Notes: generated from the letters alone by a model not told the origin. DNA of 64,000 nt from Rhodoferax sp. U11-2br (GCF_018619435.1 NZ_JAHFZF010000014.1:39473-103472), one strand, 5' to 3'; numbered from the stretch's first letter, positions 8,467 to 17,457 are shown. Numbers and translations are program-made.

Positions 8467-9870
8467 TCAGTTCAGGCGCAGCAACGCCTTCTGGAACGCG
8501 GCAGGCAGGGTCGCGTTGAGCCGGAAGTGTTCATCCGCGCTGAAGATCTGCATCTTCTGCAACCAGGCCTCGAACTCGGGCGCGGGTTGGAGCCCCAGCA
8601 CCCGGCGCACATAGAGCGCGTCGTGGAACGAGGTGGTCTGGTAGTTGAGCATGATGTCGTCCGAGCCGGGAATACCCATGACAAAGTTGCAACCGGCCAC
8701 ACCCAGCAGGGTCAGCAACACGTCCATGTCGTTCTGGTCGGCCTCGGCGTGGTTGGTGTAACAGACGTCACACCCCATCGGCAGGCCCAGCAGCTTGGCG
8801 CAGAAATGGTCTTCGAGCCCGGCGCGCATGATCTGTTTGCCGTCAAACAAATACTCCGGCCCGATGAAACCGACCACGGTGTTGACCAAGAGCGGCTTGA
8901 AGTGGCGCGCCACCGCATAGGCACGCGCCTCGCAGGTTTGCTGGTCCAGACCATGGTGGGCGTTGGCCGACAGGGCGCTGCCCTGGCCGGTTTCGAAATA
9001 CATCACGTTGTCACCGACCGTGCCGCGCTGCAAGGACAAGGCGGCGCTGCGCGCCTCGGCCAACACATCCAGGTTGACACCGAAGCTGCGGTTGGTGGCC
9101 TCGGTGCCACCAATCGACTGGAACACCAGGTCCACCGGCGCACCGCGGCGGATGGCTTCGATGGTGTTGGTCACATGCGTGAGCACGCAGGACTGGGTCG
9201 GAATCTGGTATTGCGCGATGATGTCGCTCATCATCGTCACCAGTTTGATGACTTGCGGCACGTTGTCGGTGGCGGGGTTGATGCCAATCACCGCGTCACC
9301 ACTGCCGTAGAGCAAGCCGTCAAGCAGGCTGGCGGCAATGCCGGTGGCATCGTCGGTCGGGTGATTTGGTTGCAGGCGTGTGGCCATGCGACCAGGCAGG
9401 CCGATGGTGTTGCGGAACCGCGTGACCACACGGCATTTTTTGGCAACCAGGATCAGGTCCTGGTTGCGCATGATTTTGGAAACCGCGGCTGCCATTTCGG
9501 GGGTAATACCTGGCGCCAGCGCCGAAAGCACCGCACTGTCGACCTCGTCACCCAGCAGCCAGTTGCGAAAGTCACCCACCGTCAGGTGGCTGATCGAGGC
9601 AAAAGCCTGGGCATCGTGGCTGTCGAAAATCAGACGGGTGATTTCATCGTCTTCATACGGCACCAGCGCGTCCGTCAGGAAGGTCTTGAGCGGCACATCG
9701 GCCAGGGCCATCTGGGCCACAACACGCTCTTGCGCACTGCTGGCGGCCACACCGGCCAGCAGGTCGCCCGAGCGTGCGGGTGTGGCCTTGGCCATCAGGT
9801 CCTTCAAATCGCGAAAGCTGTAGGTTTTGGCTCCGACGATGTGGGTGTACTGATGGTTTTGCACGGTCAC
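8467..9870 (-). CDS. eutB: Ethanolamine ammonia-lyase large subunit EutB
   Basis: Catalytic TIM-barrel subunit of ethanolamine ammonia-lyase (467 aa, usual length). Conserved sequences include the FRDLKDLMAKATP start, RFRNTIGLPGRMATRLQPNH, GIAASLLDGLLYGSGDAVIG, IGGTEATNRSFGVN, FETGQGSALSANAHHG, GCDVCYTNHAEADQNDMD and FVMGIPGSDDIMLNYQTTSF. It uses GTG at 9870, only 4 nt after the permease stop codon, which implies translational coupling. With EutC it degrades ethanolamine to acetaldehyde and NH3. Regulation is probably through the divergent AraC-type regulator at 11484-12473. Confidence 0.97.
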   Translation of the reverse strand: MTVQNHQYTHIVGAKTYSFRDLKDLMAKATPARSGDLLAGVAASSAQERVVAQMALADVPLKTFLTDALVPYEDDEITRLIFDSHDAQAFASISHLTVGDFRNWLLGDEVDSAVLSALAPGITPEMAAAVSKIMRNQDLILVAKKCRVVTRFRNTIGLPGRMATRLQPNHPTDDATGIAASLLDGLLYGSGDAVIGINPATDNVPQVIKLVTMMSDIIAQYQIPTQSCVLTHVTNTIEAIRRGAPVDLVFQSIGGTEATNRSFGVNLDVLAEARSAALSLQRGTVGDNVMYFETGQGSALSANAHHGLDQQTCEARAYAVARHFKPLLVNTVVGFIGPEYLFDGKQIMRAGLEDHFCAKLLGLPMGCDVCYTNHAEADQNDMDVLLTLLGVAGCNFVMGIPGSDDIMLNYQTTSFHDALYVRRVLGLQPAPEFEAWLQKMQIFSADEHFRLNATLPAAFQKALLRLN

Positions 9871-9874
9871 AAGC

Positions 9875-11278
9875 TCAGGTTGGATCTGCAGCCAGGCTGT
9901 TCAGGGCGATGGCCTTGCTGCGGTGGTGGCTGGTCATCAGGAAATAGCCGTAACCGATGGCCAAAAAGCCCAGAAAAAGACCAAAAATCAAGGGGTTGTA
10001 ATAAATCATTGTAGCCATGCACACCGCGGCACCCAGCAGCGCAAAGGCCGGGAAATACGGGTAAAACGGTGCCTTGAACGGGCGCACCATGTCAGGTGCG
10101 GTGCGGCGCAACTGGAACAGGCTCAGCATGCTGATGATGTACATCAGGATCGCGCCAAACACCGACATGGTGACGATGTTGGCGGTCAGAGTGTTGCCAC
10201 CAATCTTGATCAACTCGTCGCTGTAGATGGCAGCAATACCGATCACACCACCAGCCAGAATCGCGCGGTGGGGTGTCTTGAAACGTGGGTGTAACTTGGC
10301 AAAAAACGGCGGCAAATACCCCTCACGCGACAGCGCATAAATCTGGCGTGAATACCCCAGAATGATGCCGTGGAACGATGCCACCAGACCAAACAGGCCC
10401 AGCCACACCAGCATGTGCAACCAGCCGCTGTTTTCACCCACAATCATCTTCATGGCCTGCGGCAGTGGGTCGTTGATGTTGGAGAGTTTGGTCCAGTCGC
10501 CAGCACCACCGGCAAACACCATCACCCCAATGGCCAGCACCACCAGGGTCAGGATGCCCGCGATGTAAGCAATCGGAATCGAGCGCTTGGGGTCTTTGGC
10601 TTCTTCAGCGGCCATGGCCACCCCTTCAATCGCCAGGAAGAACCAGATCGCAAACGGTATTGCGGCAAACATGCCGGGAATCGCCGCCAGGCTGAAACCA
10701 TCCTGCCCGGACCAGCCTCCCTTGGTGAAATTGGCCATCGAGAAGCCCGGTGACACCACGCCCATGAACACCAGCAGCTCAAAAATGGCGAGCAGCGTCA
10801 CCGCCAGCTCAAAGGTGGCGGCAATCTGGACCCCGATGATGTTGAGCGTCATGAACACCACATACGCCCCGAGCGCGGCGAGTTTGGGGTCCAGCGCCGG
10901 AAACTGCACGTTCAGGTAAGCCCCAATCGCCAGTGAAATCGCGGGTGGCGCAAACACAAACTCAATCAAGGTGGCGGCACCGGCAAGGTAACCACCCACC
11001 GGGCCAAAGGCGCGTTTGCTGTAGGCAAACGGGCCACCGGCGTGCGGGATCGAGGTGGTCAGCTCGGTGAAGCTGAAGATGAAGGTGGCGTACATCGCCG
11101 CGATGAACAGCGAGGTGACGGTGAAGCCCAGCGTGCCGGCCGAGGCCCAGCCAAAGCTCCAGCCAAAGTATTCACCAGAGATCACCAGGCCCACGGCGAT
11201 ACCCCAGAGTTGCAGGGTGCTGAGCACCGGTTTGAGCACATGGGTGCCACTGTGGTGAGAAGGGTCCAACGGATTCAT
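9875..11278 (-). CDS. eat: Ethanolamine permease (APC superfamily)
   Basis: Inner-membrane amino acid/polyamine-type permease expected to import ethanolamine for EutBC. The start chosen is ATG 11278 (467 aa) because GGAG lies about 9 nt upstream; an upstream TTG at 11293 is possible. The sequence has about twelve hydrophobic segments and APC signatures such as GLVISGEYFGW, FTELTTSIPHAGGPFAYSKR, AIEGVAMAAEEAKDPKRSIP and GYSRQIYALSREGYLPP. It leads the eat-eutB-eutC operon. Substrate is inferred from the neighbours and the family; confidence is high. Confidence 0.93.
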   Translation of the reverse strand: MNPLDPSHHSGTHVLKPVLSTLQLWGIAVGLVISGEYFGWSFGWASAGTLGFTVTSLFIAAMYATFIFSFTELTTSIPHAGGPFAYSKRAFGPVGGYLAGAATLIEFVFAPPAISLAIGAYLNVQFPALDPKLAALGAYVVFMTLNIIGVQIAATFELAVTLLAIFELLVFMGVVSPGFSMANFTKGGWSGQDGFSLAAIPGMFAAIPFAIWFFLAIEGVAMAAEEAKDPKRSIPIAYIAGILTLVVLAIGVMVFAGGAGDWTKLSNINDPLPQAMKMIVGENSGWLHMLVWLGLFGLVASFHGIILGYSRQIYALSREGYLPPFFAKLHPRFKTPHRAILAGGVIGIAAIYSDELIKIGGNTLTANIVTMSVFGAILMYIISMLSLFQLRRTAPDMVRPFKAPFYPYFPAFALLGAAVCMATMIYYNPLIFGLFLGFLAIGYGYFLMTSHHRSKAIALNSLAADPT

Positions 11279-11483
11279 TTTTGGGTACTCCAATCAAGTT
11301 CAAAGTGCTTGCAGGAAGAAGAAGGGTGTGGGCATGGGGTTTGCTTGTGGTGATCTTTATCCAGACCCGCTTTTTGGCGTTATCGAAATTCGGCAAAGTT
11401 GCCTTGATGCACTTCACACGTCTTGCCAGCAGCGGTGCGCCGGGATGCCCCCCAACCATCCGACTCATGAGGACGCACACACC
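11279..11483. promoter_or_regulatory. Divergent eat/eutR intergenic region
   Basis: A 205-bp gap between the divergent permease and regulator starts. It must hold both promoters and the presumed regulator sites. AAGTGC near 11301 and GCACTT near 11408 form a widely spaced inverted hexamer pair; no clear cobalamin riboswitch motif was seen. Confidence 0.45.
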
Positions 11484-12473
11484 ATGGTTTCAGCCTCTTC
11501 CTGTGTAACCACCAGCCCCCTGGCCGCTGATGCGCCAATTGCGGGCAAAACGCACCAGATTCGCACCATCCAGGCTTTTGATGCCGACGAACACGCCCAC
11601 AACCTGACCGACTGGGAACAAAGTTACGACCAGATCACGCCGGGCCACTTTCATGGCCGCCTGACCGAGCTGCAACTGCCCCAGATGCAGGTGTTTCGTG
11701 AGGACACCAGCCAGGCGGTGCACCAGTCCTGCTGCGTCTGGCCCGACACCTTCTGGTTTGGCCTGCCGGTGCAGACGGGTCAGACCCGCATCAATGGCCG
11801 ACTGGTCGGCCCACATAGCATCATGGTGCGCCCGGGCCACTGCGAGTTTGAGTTACAGACGCCGTCTGACTATGTCATCTACGGCATCGTCATGCGCCAG
11901 GACAACTTGCAGCATGCCGCCGAGCGGGGTGGCTGCTTGATCGACTGGGCAAAGCTGGCCCAGGCCGAAGTGATGCAGGTGGCGCCCCACCCTCACCAGC
12001 GCCTGCTACAAAGGCTGGCCGGGCTGCTGCAGCACGACGGCCCCTACACGGACCCGGCCTGGCGCCAGCAGCTTCTACTCAACGCGCTGCTGGCACTGCT
12101 GGACACCAGCAAGGTGGACCCCGCCGTCAGCAACAGCTTTCAGCGCCGCCAGCGCATCGTGGCCAAGGCGCGCGATCTGGTGCTGTCGCAACACGACCAG
12201 ACGCTGACGGTGCCAGAGCTGTGTGAGCGCCTGTTTGTCAGCCGCCGGACTCTGCAGTATTGTTTTGAGGATGTGCTGGGCATGAGTCCGATGCAGTACC
12301 TTCGCCTGGTCCGCCTCAACACCGCGCGCCGGAGGCTGCGGCAAAGCAGCGCCCAGCCCGTCAGCGTGCAAGACGTGGCAGCCGACCTGGGCTTCTGGCA
12401 CGTCAGCCAGTTCTCCTGCGATTACCGCAAACTGTTTGGGCAGACACCATCCCAGTCCAGGCAAATGCATTGA
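11484..12473 (+). CDS. eutR: AraC-family transcriptional regulator of the ethanolamine locus (EutR-like)
   Basis: About 329 aa from ATG 11484 (preceded by GAGG; longer in-frame starts exist upstream but lie in the intergenic region). The N-terminal two thirds is a ligand-binding/dimerisation part (SYDQITPGHFHGRLTELQLP). The C-terminal 100 residues form the double helix-turn-helix of AraC proteins: LTVPELCERLFVSRRTLQYC, then SVQDVAADLGFWHVSQFSCD and YRKLFGQTPS. It is divergent from eat-eutBC, the arrangement expected of an activator responding to ethanolamine and perhaps adenosylcobalamin. The EutR name is by context and resemblance. Confidence 0.85.
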   Translation: MVSASSCVTTSPLAADAPIAGKTHQIRTIQAFDADEHAHNLTDWEQSYDQITPGHFHGRLTELQLPQMQVFREDTSQAVHQSCCVWPDTFWFGLPVQTGQTRINGRLVGPHSIMVRPGHCEFELQTPSDYVIYGIVMRQDNLQHAAERGGCLIDWAKLAQAEVMQVAPHPHQRLLQRLAGLLQHDGPYTDPAWRQQLLLNALLALLDTSKVDPAVSNSFQRRQRIVAKARDLVLSQHDQTLTVPELCERLFVSRRTLQYCFEDVLGMSPMQYLRLVRLNTARRRLRQSSAQPVSVQDVAADLGFWHVSQFSCDYRKLFGQTPSQSRQMH

Positions 12474-12530
12474 CCGGCACACCCGCCTGCGTGATGGTCG
12501 GGGGCCAAACACACGCGGGATAATCGTGTG

Positions 12531-13097
12531 ATGCAGATCACCCCGGATGACACCCAGGACAGCGCCGCGCCGCGTGCGCCCGTGGCCCCCAGCGCACGTT
12601 TCATGATGGCGCACCCGGCCCATGTGCTGGCGCTGGGTTTGGGCTCGGGGTTAAGCCCCAAGGCGCCCGGCACCGCTGGCACCTTGTGGGCCTGGCTCAG
12701 TTTTGCGCTGCTGCACAACCGCCTGTCCGACCCGCAATGGGGGCTGCTGATTGGCCTGGGGACTCTGGTGGGCTGGTGGGCCTGCAGCGTGACCGCGCGC
12801 AACATGCGGGTGCTGGACCCTGGCAGCATCGTCTGGGACGAGGTGGTCGCCTTCTGGCTGGTGCTGTGGCTGGCCAGCCCGATGGGCTGGTGGGCGCAGG
12901 TGGCGGCGTTTGTCCTGTTCCGGTTTTTTGATGCGGTCAAACCCGGCCCGGTGGCCTGGGCCGACCAGCTGTTTCATGACGTGGACCCAGCCACCGACCC
13001 AGGCGCCTGGCGCAAAGCCGGCTGGGGCATCATGCTCGACGATCTGGTGGCGGCGTGTTGTACGCTGCTGGTGATTGCGCTATGGCGGGTGTGGTGA
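12531..13097 (+). CDS. pgpA: Phosphatidylglycerophosphatase A
   Basis: Inner-membrane phosphatase that removes phosphate from phosphatidylglycerophosphate to make phosphatidylglycerol. About 188 aa from ATG 12531 (GTG 12528 is the adjacent alternative). The family hallmarks are present: ALGLGSGLSPKAPGTAGTL near residues 35-53, DPGSIVWDEVVAFW in the middle and KAGWGIMLDDLVAA near the C-terminus, with several membrane helices. Its stop overlaps the start of pncC (TGATG), so the two are translationally coupled. Confidence 0.95.
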   Translation: MQITPDDTQDSAAPRAPVAPSARFMMAHPAHVLALGLGSGLSPKAPGTAGTLWAWLSFALLHNRLSDPQWGLLIGLGTLVGWWACSVTARNMRVLDPGSIVWDEVVAFWLVLWLASPMGWWAQVAAFVLFRFFDAVKPGPVAWADQLFHDVDPATDPGAWRKAGWGIMLDDLVAACCTLLVIALWRVW

Positions 13098-13600
13098 TGC
13101 CTGACTTACTCTCAAATCAAGAGCCATCAGCCCAGCTTGTATGCGGGCTAGTGGCCGATTTCTTATCTAAGAAACAGTGGATGCTGGCCACCGCCGAGAG
13201 CTGCACCGGTGGCCTGATTGCCGCTGCCTGCACCGACCTGGCGGGCTCGAGCCTGTGGTTTGAGCGTGGTTTTGTGAGCTACTCCAATGCCGCCAAGACC
13301 GAGCTGCTGGGTGTGCCCGCCAAGCTGATTGCGCAACATGGCGCGGTCAGTGAACCCGTGGCGCGCGCCATGGCAACGGGTGCGCTGGCCCATTCACACG
13401 CCCAGGTGGCGGTGGCCGTGACCGGTGTGGCCGGGCCCGGCGGTGGCAGCGTGGACAAACCGGTGGGCACCGTGTGGTTCGGCTGGGCCACACCAAGCGG
13501 CCTGTTCAGCGAGAGCCAACACTTTGCCGGTGACCGCGCCGCCGTGCGGGCCGCCACGGTGCAGCATGCGCTGACCCGACTGCTGGCGCTGCTGACATAA
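13097..13600 (+). CDS. pncC: Nicotinamide-nucleotide amidohydrolase (PncC / CinA C-terminal domain)
   Basis: Deamidates nicotinamide mononucleotide to nicotinate mononucleotide in NAD recycling. The 167-aa stand-alone CinA C-terminal domain is complete: TAESCTGGLIAA (catalytic Ser region), GFVSYSNAAKTELLGV, HGAVSEPVARAMATGA and VAVTGVAGPGGGSVDKPVGTV. The start is ATG 13097, overlapping the pgpA stop by one base. The N-terminal 25 codons coincide with a copy of the dispersed palindromic repeat, so the extreme N-terminus is probably recent and non-catalytic. Confidence 0.93.
   Translation: MPDLLSNQEPSAQLVCGLVADFLSKKQWMLATAESCTGGLIAAACTDLAGSSLWFERGFVSYSNAAKTELLGVPAKLIAQHGAVSEPVARAMATGALAHSHAQVAVAVTGVAGPGGGSVDKPVGTVWFGWATPSGLFSESQHFAGDRAAVRAATVQHALTRLLALLT
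13108..13168 (+). repeat. Dispersed palindromic repeat, copy in the 5' end of pncC
   Basis: AAGAGCCATCAGCCCAGC, a short spacer, then GCGGGCTAGTGGCCGATTT resembles the repeat family in the same order. It is translated as part of the PncC N-terminus. Confidence 0.5.
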
Positions 13601-13640
13601 GCCCCCTCGACCTCACACCTTTTGTTGTTGGAAACCTGCC

Positions 13641-14330
13641 ATGACATCCCTCAAAACCCTGGCCCTGTTGACCCTTTTGACGACCTCAACCCTGTGCAAC
13701 AGCTGGGCCGCAGGCCCCGGCCCGGCTGCGACCAACCTGTTGACCGGTGAGGTGCTGGAGGTGAAAGACGTCGAGAGTTACACCTACCTGCGCCTCAAAA
13801 CCCAGGACGGTGAAACCTGGGCGGCCGTGGGCAAAGCGACCGTCAAAACCGGCAGCCAGGTGCGCATCGAAAACCCGATGGTGATGGCCAACTTTGAGAG
13901 CAAGGCGCTGCACAAGACCTTCAAGACCATCGTGTTTGGCAACCTGGTCCAGATCCCCAGCATCATGCACATGGCGCCCGCGCCCACAACAAACCTGGGC
14001 CCGATCAAGGTGGCCAAAGCCAGCGGCGCCAATACCTACACAGTGGCCGAGCTGATCAGCCAGGCCAGCAGCCTCAAGGACAAAGCGGTCACCCTGCGTG
14101 GCCAGGTGGTCAAGTTCAACCCCGAGATCATGGGCAAAAACTGGATTCACCTGCAGGACGGCAGTGGCAGCGTGGCCGCCCAGACCCACGACCTGCTAGT
14201 CACCAGCCGCGCCACGGCCCAGGTCGGTGATGTGGTCACGGTCTCGGGCACGGTGCGCACCAACAAGGACTTTGCTGCGGGTTACAGCTACAAGGTCATG
14301 CTGGAAGACGCGCTGCTGACCAAGCCTTGA
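13641..14330 (+). CDS. Secreted OB-fold nucleic-acid-binding-domain-like protein
   Basis: A 229-aa protein with a signal peptide (about residues 1-25, ending SWA). The middle carries repeated beta-rich motifs (GEVLEVKDVESYTYLRLKT, then TVKTGSQVRI). The C-terminal half has an OB-fold pattern of the tRNA_anti-like type: VTLRGQVVKFNPEIMGKNWI, HLQDGSGS, VGDVVTVSGTV, AGYSYKVMLEDA. Such proteins are common in proteobacteria as periplasmic proteins of unknown function. It stands alone, about 40 nt after pncC, and is followed at once by a repeat copy that may end its transcript. Confidence 0.75.
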   Translation: MTSLKTLALLTLLTTSTLCNSWAAGPGPAATNLLTGEVLEVKDVESYTYLRLKTQDGETWAAVGKATVKTGSQVRIENPMVMANFESKALHKTFKTIVFGNLVQIPSIMHMAPAPTTNLGPIKVAKASGANTYTVAELISQASSLKDKAVTLRGQVVKFNPEIMGKNWIHLQDGSGSVAAQTHDLLVTSRATAQVGDVVTVSGTVRTNKDFAAGYSYKVMLEDALLTKP

Positions 14331-14392
14331 TTGCTATATTTTCAGCAGCTACTAGCCCTCAATATACAAGGGCTACATGCTGATTTCATTGA
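14331..14392 (+). repeat. Dispersed palindromic repeat, intergenic copy
   Basis: Starts at the base after a stop codon: GCTATATTTTCAGCAGCTAC, TAGCCCTCAATATACAAGGGCTA and CATGCTGATTTCAT. One of the best-preserved copies; its central palindrome can form a hairpin. Confidence 0.7.
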
Positions 14393-14423
14393 AAACACCT
14401 GGGCATCTCGGCCCCCTCTTCCC

Positions 14424-15020
14424 ATGGACTTTGTAAGCGGTTTTGCCACCGGCCTGGCGCTGATTGTGGCCATCGGTTCCCAGAATGCCTATGTACTGCG
14501 CTGCGGCATCCGGCGCCAGCATGTGCTGGCCCTGGTGCTGTTTTGTGCTCTGTCGGACGCGCTGCTGATCGTTGCTGGCATTGGCGGCGCCGGGGTGTTA
14601 ATTCGCGGCAACACGCTGTTGATGGATGGGGCGCGTTATGGCGGCGCGTTGTTTCTGGCCAGTTATGGCGCGCTGGCCGCGCGGCGCAGCTGGTTGGGCA
14701 GCCAGATGCACCTGGACAACGCCGCGCCAGTGACCCTGGCCACCGCGCTGCTGGCCTGTTTTGGCTTCACCTTTTTGAACCCGCATGTGTATCTGGACAC
14801 CGTGGTGTTACTCGGCGCGATTGCCAACCAGCGACCCGACCCGGGGCGCTGGGTCTTTGGCGCTGGGGCCATCAGCGCCAGCTTCTGCTGGTTTGCCGCG
14901 CTGGGTTTTGGGGCCCGTTACCTGGCCACGCTGTTCCAGACCACGCTGGCCTGGCGGGTCCTCGACGGCCTGATTGCACTGGTGATGGCCACGCTGGCAG
15001 CGATGCTGCTGGTTGGGTGA
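14424..15020 (+). CDS. LysE/ArgO-type amino acid exporter
   Basis: About 198 aa from ATG 14424 (the upstream in-frame region is the palindromic repeat, not a plausible coding start). Six hydrophobic segments and the LysE-family signature are present: FATGLALIVAIGSQNAYVLRCG near the N-terminus, LFCALSDALLIVAGIGG, then FTFLNPHVYLDTVVLLGAIA. Members export basic amino acids such as lysine or arginine. The NPHVYLD motif is closest to the LysE/ArgO branch. It converges with the molybdopterin oxidoreductase gene, with 3 nt between the stops. Confidence 0.88.
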   Translation: MDFVSGFATGLALIVAIGSQNAYVLRCGIRRQHVLALVLFCALSDALLIVAGIGGAGVLIRGNTLLMDGARYGGALFLASYGALAARRSWLGSQMHLDNAAPVTLATALLACFGFTFLNPHVYLDTVVLLGAIANQRPDPGRWVFGAGAISASFCWFAALGFGARYLATLFQTTLAWRVLDGLIALVMATLAAMLLVG

Positions 15021-15023
15021 AGC

Positions 15024-17090
15024 TCAGGCGGCCTGCACGTCCACCAGACAGTCGTAAAAGGTCGGCGCGTTGCCCAGGTCGGTCAGCGCCTGGCTGGTGA
15101 GTTGGTTCACGTTGTGGCCATCCAGCCCGAACTTGCGCCACCAGACGCCCAGGCCCACCACCACACCGGGGCGCGCACGCGCGTTCAGGCTCAGGCGGCA
15201 GCGGTGTTCACCACGTGTGTTGAACACCCGCACCAGCGCACCGTCTTGCAGCTGGCGCTCGGCGGCATCGGCTGGGTGCATTTCCAGCAGCGGTTCACCT
15301 TCACTTTGGCGCAGGCTGCCCACATTGACAAAGCTGGAGTTCAAAAAGTTACGCGCGGGTGGCGAGATCATCGCCAGCGGGTAAGTTTGTGAACTGCCCG
15401 CAGACTCGTGGTTGGGCACATGGTCGGGCAAACCATCCAGGCCTTGATCGGCCAGGCGCTGGCTGAAAAACTCGCATTGGCCCGACGGTGTCGGAAACCC
15501 ACCCTGGGCAAAGGGAGCCTCAGGCAAAGGCAGCGTGGCAAAACCCTGGTCCAGCAAGGTGTTGAAGTCGACCTTGTCGCCATAGGCTTGACGGCACAGG
15601 TCCTCGTCACTGTCGGTAAAACACGGCTCGGTGAAGCCCATACGACGGCTGAGTTCGCGAAAGATCTGGGTGTTGGGCCAGGCCTGGCCCACCGGCTCAA
15701 TCGCCGGGCGATTGAGCAGCGCGTCTGTGTGGCCGTAGGCAGAATGCACGTCCCAGTGCTCGAGCTGGGTGGTGGCGGGCAACACATAGTCGGCGTAATC
15801 GGCGGTGTCGGTCTGGAAATGCTCCAGCACCACGGTGAACAAGTCCTCACGCGCAAAACCGGCCACCACCTTGGCTGAATCGGGGGCAATCGCCACCGGG
15901 TTGCTGTTGTAGACGATCAGCGCCTCGACCGCCGGGCCAAATTCCGGGCTGGCCGGGCGCAGCAAATCGTTGCCAATGGTCGCCATGTTGATGGTGCGTG
16001 ATGGCCGCCCGGCGCGCAGGTCGGGCCGCTCCAGCGCCGCGCGCTGCACCGGAAAAGCGCCTGAGTTGCTCAGCAACACACCCCCAGCGCGGTGCCGCCA
16101 GGCACCAATCAGCGCGGGCAACAGGGCAATCAGGCGCACCGCGTTGCCACCACCATGCACCCGCTGCAGGCCGTAGTTCATACGAATGGCAGCAGCCTGG
16201 TCGCTGTTGGCAAACGCGCCGTAGTCCCGCGCCAGCGATTCGATCTGCGCGGCCTCGATACCACACACCGCAGCGGCACGCTCGGGCGGCCACGCCAAGG
16301 CGCGCTCGCGCATCTGCTCCCAGCCCAGGGTGTGGCGCGCCAGGTAGTCGTGGTCGAGCCAGTCGTGAACAATCAGCTGCTGCATGATGGATAGCGCCAA
16401 AGCCCCGTCTGTTCCGGGCAAGAGGGCAATATGTTCATGGCACTTGTCGGCGGTTTCACTCTTGCGCGGGTCGATGCAGATGAGCTTGGCGCCATCGCGT
16501 TTGGCCTGGCTGGCGTAGCGCCAGAAATGCAGGTTGCTGGTGATCGAGTTGCTGCCCCAGATCAGGATCAGCTTGGACTCCGCAAAAAACTCGACCCGCA
16601 TACCAACCTTGCCACCCAGTGTGTGCACCAGCCCCACGCCACCGGCCGCGGCGCAGATGGTGCGCTCCAGTTGGGACGCGCCAAGTTTGTTGAAAAAACG
16701 CCCGGCGATGCTCTCGCCCTGCACCAGACCCATGGTGCCCGCGTAGCTGTAGGGCAAGATGGCCTGCGGGTCACGCGCCGCAATAACCTTCAGGCGCGCT
16801 GCGATGTCGTCCAACGCCTCATCCCAGCTCACCGGCGCAAACTGGCCCGAACCTTTGGGTCCAACGCGTTTCATCGGCTGCAGCAGGCGATCCGGGTGGT
16901 AGGTGCGTTCGGTGTAACGCGACACCTTGGTGCACAGGCTGCCCCCGGTGTGCGGGTGCGCCGGGTTGCCCTGCACCTTGATCGCCACGCCGTTTTCCAC
17001 CGTGGTCAGCAGGGAACAGGTGTCAGGGCAGTCGTGGGGGCAGGCGCCTCTGACTTGGAAGGAATGGGGGGCGGTGGTGCTGTGGGGCAT
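15024..17090 (-). CDS. Molybdopterin-dependent oxidoreductase with N-terminal 4Fe-4S motif
   Basis: A 688-aa member of the DMSO-reductase superfamily (bis-MGD). ATG 17090 was chosen: the open frame extends further upstream but runs into repetitive non-coding sequence. The N-terminal cluster motif CPHDCPDTC with a fourth Cys in GGSLCTKVSRY binds a 4Fe-4S cluster. Further family features are RLLQPMKRVG, SWDEALDDIA, WGSNSITSNLHFW, CIDPRKSET and, near the C-terminus, the dinucleotide-binding domain (HPADAAERQLQDGALVRVFN). There is no twin-arginine signal, so it is probably cytoplasmic. No partner subunits are adjacent; the substrate cannot be assigned. Confidence 0.88.
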   Translation of the reverse strand: MPHSTTAPHSFQVRGACPHDCPDTCSLLTTVENGVAIKVQGNPAHPHTGGSLCTKVSRYTERTYHPDRLLQPMKRVGPKGSGQFAPVSWDEALDDIAARLKVIAARDPQAILPYSYAGTMGLVQGESIAGRFFNKLGASQLERTICAAAGGVGLVHTLGGKVGMRVEFFAESKLILIWGSNSITSNLHFWRYASQAKRDGAKLICIDPRKSETADKCHEHIALLPGTDGALALSIMQQLIVHDWLDHDYLARHTLGWEQMRERALAWPPERAAAVCGIEAAQIESLARDYGAFANSDQAAAIRMNYGLQRVHGGGNAVRLIALLPALIGAWRHRAGGVLLSNSGAFPVQRAALERPDLRAGRPSRTINMATIGNDLLRPASPEFGPAVEALIVYNSNPVAIAPDSAKVVAGFAREDLFTVVLEHFQTDTADYADYVLPATTQLEHWDVHSAYGHTDALLNRPAIEPVGQAWPNTQIFRELSRRMGFTEPCFTDSDEDLCRQAYGDKVDFNTLLDQGFATLPLPEAPFAQGGFPTPSGQCEFFSQRLADQGLDGLPDHVPNHESAGSSQTYPLAMISPPARNFLNSSFVNVGSLRQSEGEPLLEMHPADAAERQLQDGALVRVFNTRGEHRCRLSLNARARPGVVVGLGVWWRKFGLDGHNVNQLTSQALTDLGNAPTFYDCLVDVQAA

Positions 17091-17210
17091 GGCAGGCTTT
17101 TGAATGGCGAAATGGGTGAAAGAGCATATCCGGCTTTGGATACGTCTCTTGCAGAAAGGGTGGCTTTGGGCCCAGCGCGTGCGGCGGCGGGTGGCATGGA
17201 GGCAGACCGA

Positions 17211-17250
17211 GCCAGGCGCCTCATACTGGGGTACCAGAAATCGGCGCCCA
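17211..17250 (-). repeat. Hairpin repeat element, copy A
   Basis: A unit with the core CATACTGGGGTACCAGAAA, flanked by GGCGCC on both sides and by imperfectly complementary outer arms (GAGCCAG / CCCAGCCC). Copy B at 17386-17457 carries the same core in the opposite orientation. Confidence 0.7.
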
Positions 17251-17385
17251 GCCCGGTCCGCCCCCATGCTGCAAACGGTTGTGGTGTGCAAAAAGACTGA
17301 AAACCAGATACTGGCCCCAAAGCGACGGCGGCACCAGTTCATTGGTTTCGGTATTCCAGCTCGGCGCTCACAAGCCGCAGTTCAA

Positions 17386-17457
17386 GCCGGGGCGGGTATG
17401 GCCAGGGGCCGATTTCTGGTACCCCAGTATGAGGCCCCTGGCCATACCCGCCCCGGC
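17386..17457 (+). repeat. Hairpin repeat element, copy B (perfect 25-bp arms)
   Basis: Arms of 25 bp at 17386-17410 and 17433-17457 are exact reverse complements (GCCGGGGCGGGTATGG... against ...CCATACCCGCCCCGGC) around a 22-nt loop holding the conserved core. A and B together form a 250-bp structure with inverted ends in the molybdoenzyme/amidohydrolase intergenic region. Confidence 0.8.

Noticed and set aside
8191..10014. A 607-codon open frame on the plus strand
   Set aside because: Antisense to eutB and eutC, which are unambiguous genes.
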